Source: Xenopus tropicalis (lineage: Eukaryota > Chordata > Amphibia > Anura > Pipidae). From it: 64,000 nt of DNA. Of the stretch, positions 57,973-64,000 are shown piece by piece. The notes below the pieces were generated by a model, which worked only from the letters and a program-made list of their open reading frames with translations, ran no database searches and was not told the origin of the DNA. Position numbers and translations under genes: made by a program. The DNA lies in contig NC_030678.2 of the NCBI RefSeq assembly GCF_000004195.4, positions 132,523,104-132,587,103 on the forward strand. Direction: 5' to 3'. Numbering within the stretch: the first letter of the stretch is position 1; each line of letters begins with the position of its first letter.

Positions 57973-58255
57973 CTTCAATGAAACATCAAAAAAACAAAGG
58001 TTAAAACAATCGTTAATCAGCTATTTATCCATGTAATGATAGATCATCTTCATCATCTCTGGTTGGATGTGTCACCCAAAAAGTTGCTTTCATTAAATAT
58101 GCTTTCTATAGTTCCAACATTTTACATAAAGGTTTATTTAACACCTAGTAAGTAAAAAAAAAAAGGATGCATGAACCTATAGTAGATGGTATATATTATA
58201 TAATGTGCATTGGGAAGGGGTAGACAGTTACTTTATATACTGTTTGATGCAAATA

Positions 58256-59261
58256 CAGGTATGGGATCCTTTATCCAGAAAACCAGATATCCAGAAAGCT
58301 CCGAATTACGGAAAGGCTATCTCCCATAGACTCTATTATAAGCAAATAATTCAGATTTTAAAAATGGATTTCCTTTTTCTCTGTAAAAATAAAACAGTGC
58401 TTTGTATTTGATCCAAACTAAGATATAATTAATCCTTACTGGAAAATAATCTTATTGAGTTTAATTAATGTTTTATTGATTTTTTAATAGACTTAAAGGG
58501 ATACTGACACCAAAAATCATACTGCTTTTTAAACCTCTCATTGCTATATTATTGTATTAGCTTTCTCATTTCAGTGTAAAACTACTTGGCTATTACACTT
58601 ATATTTCCTGTACTATCCCCTATTTAACTGCCTGAGGGCGCCGCCATGTTTGTGCTGCAAAAGTCGGTTAGTGTTTAAAGCAAAACTTTTTTCTGTCAAA
58701 TATCTACAGCAGGTCACAAAATTGACCTCTTACAGCAAAGAGTTAGAGGCTGTGGTTTCTCAGAGCAGCGTGCAGGACATTGTTCTGGGCTGTGTCCGGC
58801 ATTAAAGTATGCCGGTGCGGGGGAGACAACGCAGGTCGCACAGGCACGAGCAGATAATAAACAGCCTGATTAATAGACAGCAAACTCACAGTTCAGATGT
58901 GAGGAGGAACAGATCACTTGTTTAGGCAATGCACGGACTGCCTAGAAGTAAGGGGGGAAAAAAAAGCAGGTCTGCCTATGGCATGTGATGTCAGTGAAGA
59001 GATAGATAACAGACAGGGAAAGAAGTGGCAGTCGGGCTGTAAAACAGTCGGGATCAATCTTCAAGGTACTGGCAAAAGCAAAAGTTTAAACAAAAAATGG
59101 TCAGCATGACCTATAGCTAACTTTTGATGCACATTATTATTTTGAAAAGTCATTTTTTTGTGTCAGTATCACTTTAAGGTATGAAGATCCAAATTACGGA
59201 AAGACCCCTTATCCGGAATACCCTTGGTCCCGGGCATTCTGGATAATGGGTCCTATACCTG
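58256..59261. mobile_element. CAGGTATGGG-family MITE split by a TTAA element
   Basis: The left part 58256-58492 starts CAGGTATGGGATCCTTTATC after TA. The right part from 59178 resumes GGTATGAAGATCCAAATTAC and ends GGGTCCTATACCTG before TA (59262-59263). Both parts together have the standard family order. Confidence 0.88.
58493..59177. mobile_element. TTAA-type MITE nested in the previous element
   Basis: TTAAAGGGATACTGACACC to GTGTCAGTATCACTTTAA, TTAA at both borders, 685 bp, the longest member of the AGTGATACTGACACC family here. The host reads AGAC before and GGTATG after; other host copies have AGACTTAAGGTA uninterrupted at this spot. It holds a CpG-richer middle (GCGCCGCCATGTTTG, CCGGTGCGGGGGAGACAACG) and a 63-residue frame without motif. 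Confidence 0.9.
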
Positions 59262-59264
59262 TAC

Positions 59265-60705
59265 TAAGATAATGATGTGTATTGCTGGTGAGGTGAGTTA
59301 CCTTGTTACATACATCTATACATTGTTACAGCTCAATCACAGTAAGGAGTACAAATATTGTGTATTGGTATTATTCTATATGTTGTCCCTCAGTCCTGTA
59401 TTGTTGCCTAGCCTGATTAGGGGTGACTAATTTGTCTACTATCCAGAAGAAGCCTACCTGAGGGGTCACTATGTATTCCTTCCAAAAGTGGGCTACTGCT
59501 GGACATTGCCAGGCCATATGTATAAAGTCTGCCCCTTCAGTCCTACATCTGTAAAATCTAGCTTATGGGTTGTGTCCCATGATTTTTTTCCCTTCTCTGT
59601 TGGTGGCTTCTTCCCAGCTCTCCTCACTCAAATCTGAGAAAGCCTGTCACTATTTGACTGAAATGGGGACAGGTGCTTGCAGAAGCAATGTATATAGTGT
59701 AGCGAATGGTTTGGGGAACTGGACTAACCACAATGCTTTTTCAAAATCCACTTAATACCTAATGAACCAAACCAAGAAAATTTATTTCAATTGAAAATAT
59801 CTGAATTGAAATAGCTTTCGTACTTTCGTTTTCTCCCTTAGCATCTTGTATGTGAAAATGTCTCATAAGCGTTTGATTTGATTGTGGGGCAAGGATATAA
59901 AGTCATTATACTGATAAAATTGCGAAAGCAGCGAGTTTACCCATAGGGGCAAGTTTGGTGTAAGGATGGGGTGCTTCGCAGAGTACAGAGCCAGGACCTG
60001 TATCCAGGCTTGCAAAGGGGTTAAATCACTGCTGGCAGTCTCTGTAGGAGGGGTCAGTTTGCGCCAGGACAACCTTTATTGAGTGCCTTGAAGAAGGATT
60101 TAGGTATTACCTTTGGTGATATGAAACTGGGGCAGGTACATCATTTTAAAAATGCTGATCTTTCCCCACAGAGTCAATGGAAGCTTTGACCAAATAGGTA
60201 GGGTGTTGCTTAGAGATGTAATGTTTGGGTCTAGGCTTTGGGACATAAAGACAGAGAGGTTTGTGTGTACCTGGATACCTAGATATCGAAATTCCTCCAC
60301 TGTCACTATAGAGGTTGCTTGTGGTAAGCATGGTAGTGGTGTAGGATCTCGTCTGAGTAGGGGGGATTTGCCCCAGTTCACTGAAAGTGCTGAATATTTC
60401 CCAAAGCATGTAATAATTTCTGTTAGGTTAGGATATTAAGAGAGGAACCGGCGTCTGCCAAATAAACCAAGAGGTCCTCTTGGTTTAGGCATGCTAGGCC
60501 TTGAAGTGGTGGGGCTTGTCATACCATGGCTTGCAGGTATTTGCAGGAATTGATCCATTTTGCTGTCCCCACGCAATTTGTTCTTATGTCCACCCAAGCT
60601 ACAAATGTTGTGGGTACAATTTAGTGTGTTTGGTGTCCCAGGATTCAGTTCAGAGGAGAGCTCTAAGTTCACGTCTGCTCAGAGCGTCATCTTGGACACG
60701 CCTCA
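59265..60705 (-). pseudogene. L1/Tx1-type LINE, deletion joins ORF1 start to RT end
   Basis: Read on the minus strand from about 60705: CCAAGATGACGCTCTGAGCA resembles an L1-type 5' UTR. Then comes GGHKNKLRGDSKMDQFLQI, like the start of an L1 ORF1. After SMPKPRG the text changes to RT palm sequence with shifted frames (EDLLVYLAD, SVNWGKS). Next is VEEFRYLGIQVHTNLSVF and WSKLPLTLWGKISIFKMMYL, a clear L1-clade RT C-terminal block. Then PNLPLWVNSLL and finally RFYRCRTEGADFIHMAWQCP, the CxxC...HMWWECP block near 59545. Stops and shifts show it is dead. Endonuclease and most of the RT are missing. Confidence 0.8.
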
Positions 60706-62128
60706 ACTTTTTTGCATAATTATAGAAAATTTAATGTTAAACAAATTTTTAGTTCATATTAGTGACACATTTTTAGTGGTTTTAAAGTTATTTGTAAAAA
60801 TGATTGTTATTACAAGCAGTTTTGACTGTTTACATTCTCCAAGCTCTGACTCCTGGAAGAATATTGCAAACCAGCTGTAGGAGACCAGATTCCAGTTATA
60901 CAGTTTTAAGAGTCAGACTTAGAGAACAGAAAGGAAAAAGCAAATTAAATGACATTTTAAAATGACTTCAAAATTTCTGAAATGTTTTAATGGTGTATAT
61001 TGCAAAGTGCATTTTGCAAAAAAAAAAAAGCAGTTTTTGAGAGGAGGTTCCATTTAAGACCAAAGTCTGAGGTCTCTTCCTTAAGCTAAAATAGAGTCAG
61101 TGTTTGTAATACATGATCCTAAACAAAGTCATCACTTAAAGGCAGTTATAGGCAAAAATGAACCTTTTGGATTTGGGTGGCTGTTTGTGACATTATAATA
61201 GGAAGTACATTAATGCAAAGATTGGCTTTATATAGGTTAGTGGTGCTAGAAAGTGTTCAAGTGCTCAAGAATCAGAACACCTTAGTGCTTAAGTCAGGAC
61301 AGATAATTGGCTGCATAACAACCAACACTGAGTCAGAGAACAATAAAGTAAACGCTGGAAACTTTAACCTGCTTACTTGACAGGGAATACATAGAAGAAC
61401 ATCTTTTCTGCAGCAGGGCCTAAGATAGCCCTAACCTAAATAAAAGTCAGGATCCAAAGGTAGCACATTGTATGCACATTCCAGTTATGTATGTATGATA
61501 AATAGATGAAAGCTAAACATCATTTCTTTAAAAAGTTACTTGAGTGGATTGTGAGACTGTCTTAATTCTCCTTCTCCCCAATAGGCTCTTATTTGCTCTT
61601 ACACAGCTAAAATGCAGAGGGCTAATCCAGGGATTATGTAATGCATTGCTTCTACCAACAGTCTTTCTGCAATTTCAGTTGCACACTGCTGATTATTTAC
61701 TAAAATAGGGGATATTTCCTTTAATTAATATACAAGTTACAGCTTACTCACGGATACTCAACTACCAATCTTCTGGCTTTCTTTATTAAGTCCTCTCTTT
61801 CATTTTCACTAAGCCAGTGCAGTGGAAGTCAGTTTTGACAACTCCCTTTTTTTTTTTTTTTTTTAAACAACACTTACTTCAAACGACATCCATGTGATAC
61901 CCACATTAATGGTGGTATAAAAAAAGTTTATGTCATATTAAGACACATATTAATACCCTTAAATCATAAGAAGAATAACTACATGCACTAATAAAATGAA
62001 GTCCAGAATTGTCGCAGTTTTGTCTTGAAATCTCGAAAAAGTCACAACCTTTTTTGGTCGACTTTTAGTGCTAATCTAATTGGGAAAAAAAATCCGACCC
62101 ACTTAGAGAGGTATGTTGATTTTTCTCC

Positions 62129-62535
62129 TTAAAGGAAAAGGAAAGGTAAAAACTAAGTAAGCTTTATCAGAAAGGTCTATGTAAATATAGCCATAAGCAC
62201 TCACAGAAAAGCTGCACTGAGTCCTCTATCAATAGAAACACAGGATTTCCTCTCTCTCTTCTCCTGCTCCCCCCTCCCATAAGGATTCATAACATTTACT
62301 CCCCCCCACCCTTAGGAATGTATAATCTGAGCTACAACGGCTAGAGCTGTAGCAGGAAGCTATAAAGACCAAGCTAAAATGGCAGCTGCAATCGTAAGCA
62401 AACAGAGAAAGCGTCTAGGGCTCTTAACTCAGGTATGATAAAGCTCTCTGCAGAATAAATATAGTGTTCTAGGTGGCTCTAATGTGGTGAATCTATTGGC
62501 AGTAAAATGCCAAAATGAGTTTCCTTCTCCTTTAA
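62129..62535. mobile_element. T2-type MITE, complete
   Basis: TTAAAGGAAAAGGAAAGG to AGTTTCCTTCTCCTTTAA with TTAA at both borders, 407 bp, the most complete copy of the family also at 5840, 25827 and 41223. Interior words are CACTGAGTCCTCTATCA, GCTAAAATGGCAGCTGCAAT and GGCAGTAAAATGCCAAAATG. The last of these is a small inverted repeat (GGCA...TGCC). Confidence 0.88.
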
Positions 62536-62544
62536 TAAAGACAT

Positions 62545-62765
62545 TAAGACTGTCCCTTCTCAGCCTGAAAGTTTCAGCTCCTAATGCTAACGGCCCCCTG
62601 CTGGACAAATATGGCAGCCCCCTCATAGAGGGACATGGGGGATCAGATAGGGAATGTAAAAGCTTGGACAAATACTTTTATGGCAAAATTATAAATAGCA
62701 TGCAAAGGCAATGTTATGACAATGTTATAAAAAAGGTTTAATTTCTGGTGTCAGTATCACTTTAA
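62545..62765. mobile_element. TTAA-type MITE (AGTGATACTGACACC family), right part
   Basis: ACTGTCCCTTCTCAGCCTG through TGGCAGCCCCCTCATAGAG to TCTGGTGTCAGTATCACTTTAA matches the right two thirds of 36861-37220. The left end is missing and lies where the neighbouring T2 element ends. Confidence 0.8.
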
Positions 62766-64000
62766 GGCTCACGAGGAAGCCACTTAATGAACTGAATGGG
62801 CATACACATTCAGATTTTAGTCGTGTTATGACAAATGTTTGCATATTAAATTAACATTTATAGCAATGAACTAAAACTAACATTCAGGTGTAAATTGTAC
62901 ATCAGACAATGTTCTGGCCATTGTTAATTAATTAATTTAAACAACAAAAAAACACAAATATGAGCAAAATGAGCACACAAAACTTACTGGGAACAAATTT
63001 GATTGGATATTTTATAAATGCATAAAAAATATTTATACTTGGGGGAAAAAAATGATTACGGTACCTTCATTTGCACAAGAATACACATCAGTAAAGCTAG
63101 TTATTATATTATATATTATCTATAGCAATCTTCCTGAAGCAACAGCACAACTTTTACCTCTACATGGCAACAGTACCTTGTTTTTTAATTACTTTAAAAC
63201 ACTTTTGGTGTTTTTTGGTGTTACTGTTCCTGATGATGTGTTGTTTCTACAGTAAAAGGACAGACAGGAATATATTGAATAATTTTGGGTAGGCAGGGAT
63301 GCCTTCCTAATATTGCTAACTAAAACTCTAAGAATCTGAACATTTGTCCAGCCCTTACCTAGAGAACATCTAATTTTTTTCGCTTTAACTGAAGCAATCA
63401 CATCAAATACATGACTGTGTTCACAGAAGCCTCTATGTTGTATGCTGTTTAAGCTTACACTTTAACAGCATACAGGTTGAATAATCCAGTAATTTAATCC
63501 AACAAATCTTATACAATACATCAAAGCATTTAGCTAAAAGGTAATAATGACTTTCAACCCTTGAAGAACATGATTTCTTAGTTATTGCTTTAGCCCAAAC
63601 AGCCATTGATCTTCGGCAAAAAAACAGCTAGCTGTACTGTATTGTGACTAACAAAACTACTACTACATGGTGTAGATCAATTCTCAGTAATGTGAATTTA
63701 AAGTACCTTGTCTTTAAATGATTATCTTCTGCAAAGGTGCAAAGGTTAGTTAAACATTATCTATAGTGGTTACTGGTGTTCCATCTGCGATACAAGTGGA
63801 GGTGATCAAACTGTGATGGGTGCCACAGTTCATAAAAGCATTATTTGGAGTATGGCCTCACAAATGATCAATCATAAGATGTAGGAGCTAGATCTCTCAA
63901 TTAGGCAACATCACATTTAACTATCTCCAGTGTCCATAAAATGAACTAGTGTAGAGTGGTACTTTGTAATATATGTATAAATATTTATATTTATAAAATA

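Larger units (their letters stand above)
57973..64000 (-). other. vwa8: vwa8 intron upstream of exon a (partial)
   Basis: 6 kb running off the right edge. Recognised are the nested MITE pair 58256-59261, the deleted LINE 59265-60705 and the TTAA elements 62129-62535 and 62545-62765. In 60706-62128 and 62766-64000 I see no exon, RNA or bordered repeat. The preceding vwa8 exon (expected to end in an AGTAFYIDQ-like peptide) is not here. Confidence 0.65.

Noticed and set aside
61865..61920. Minus-strand GTAAGTG donor after TGGATGTCGTTTGAA
   Set aside because: No acceptor with a pyrimidine tract and no match to VWA8.
63349..63401. Possible upstream vwa8 exon with GTAAGG donor
   Set aside because: The translated peptide (IASVKAKKIRCSL) does not match the expected VWA8 segment and phase cannot be confirmed.
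1..64000. CRISPR arrays, rRNA, tRNA, riboswitches, bacterial operons
   Set aside because: No regularly spaced repeats, no tRNA-like cloverleaf or rRNA sequence recognised; the context is a vertebrate intron-rich gene.

Overview
The window is vertebrate, almost certainly frog (Xenopus, most likely X. tropicalis). It is AT-rich and mostly intronic. It is packed with short inverted-repeat elements that start TTAAAGG and sit in TTAA target sites (the Xenopus T2-type MITE signature), plus Tc1, hAT-like, L1/Tx1-like and Penelope-like debris. No bacterial features, CRISPR array, rRNA or tRNA gene was recognised. Species is inferred from repeat types and from the protein; no database was searched.

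One protein gene is supported: the minus-strand gene for VWA8 (von Willebrand factor A domain-containing protein 8), a large mitochondrial protein with several dynein-related AAA+ ATPase modules. Sixteen consecutive internal exons run from 57972 (5'-most) down to 12109 (3'-most). All have GT-AG borders and all join in frame, giving 622 codons with no stop. They cover the end of the first AAA+ module, the linker, all of the second module, the second linker and the start of the third module, up to the middle of its Walker A loop. The start codon and first exons lie beyond 64000. The rest of module 3, the long middle part and the C-terminal VWA domain lie below position 1. In the evidence texts, window residue n counts from the first codon of the exon at 57972.

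Everything else is intronic. By region: 1-12108 is the intron after the last exon here and holds MITEs and a LINE reverse-transcriptase scrap. 12109-16782 has four closely spaced exons. 16783-22903 holds a Tc1 transposon (20070-21205) with a long open transposase frame but a catalytic Glu changed to Lys. 22904-45625 has eleven exons separated by introns with nested MITEs, foldbacks and a Penelope-like insertion. 45626-57804 is a 12-kb intron with an internally deleted L1-type LINE that carries later insertions. 57973-64000 is the upstream intron, with a nested MITE pair and an ORF1-to-RT deleted LINE.

The points most worth a second look are: two Walker A loops interrupted by introns at the same residue and phase; the DD34E to DD34K change in the Tc1 copy; two clean TTAA nested insertions that show the empty site; an 8-bp and a 14-bp target duplication that fix element borders; and three long near-perfect inverted repeats (37827-38248, 42016-42163, 49929-50400) that could form hairpin RNA when the host intron is transcribed. 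I found no convincing undescribed gene system.
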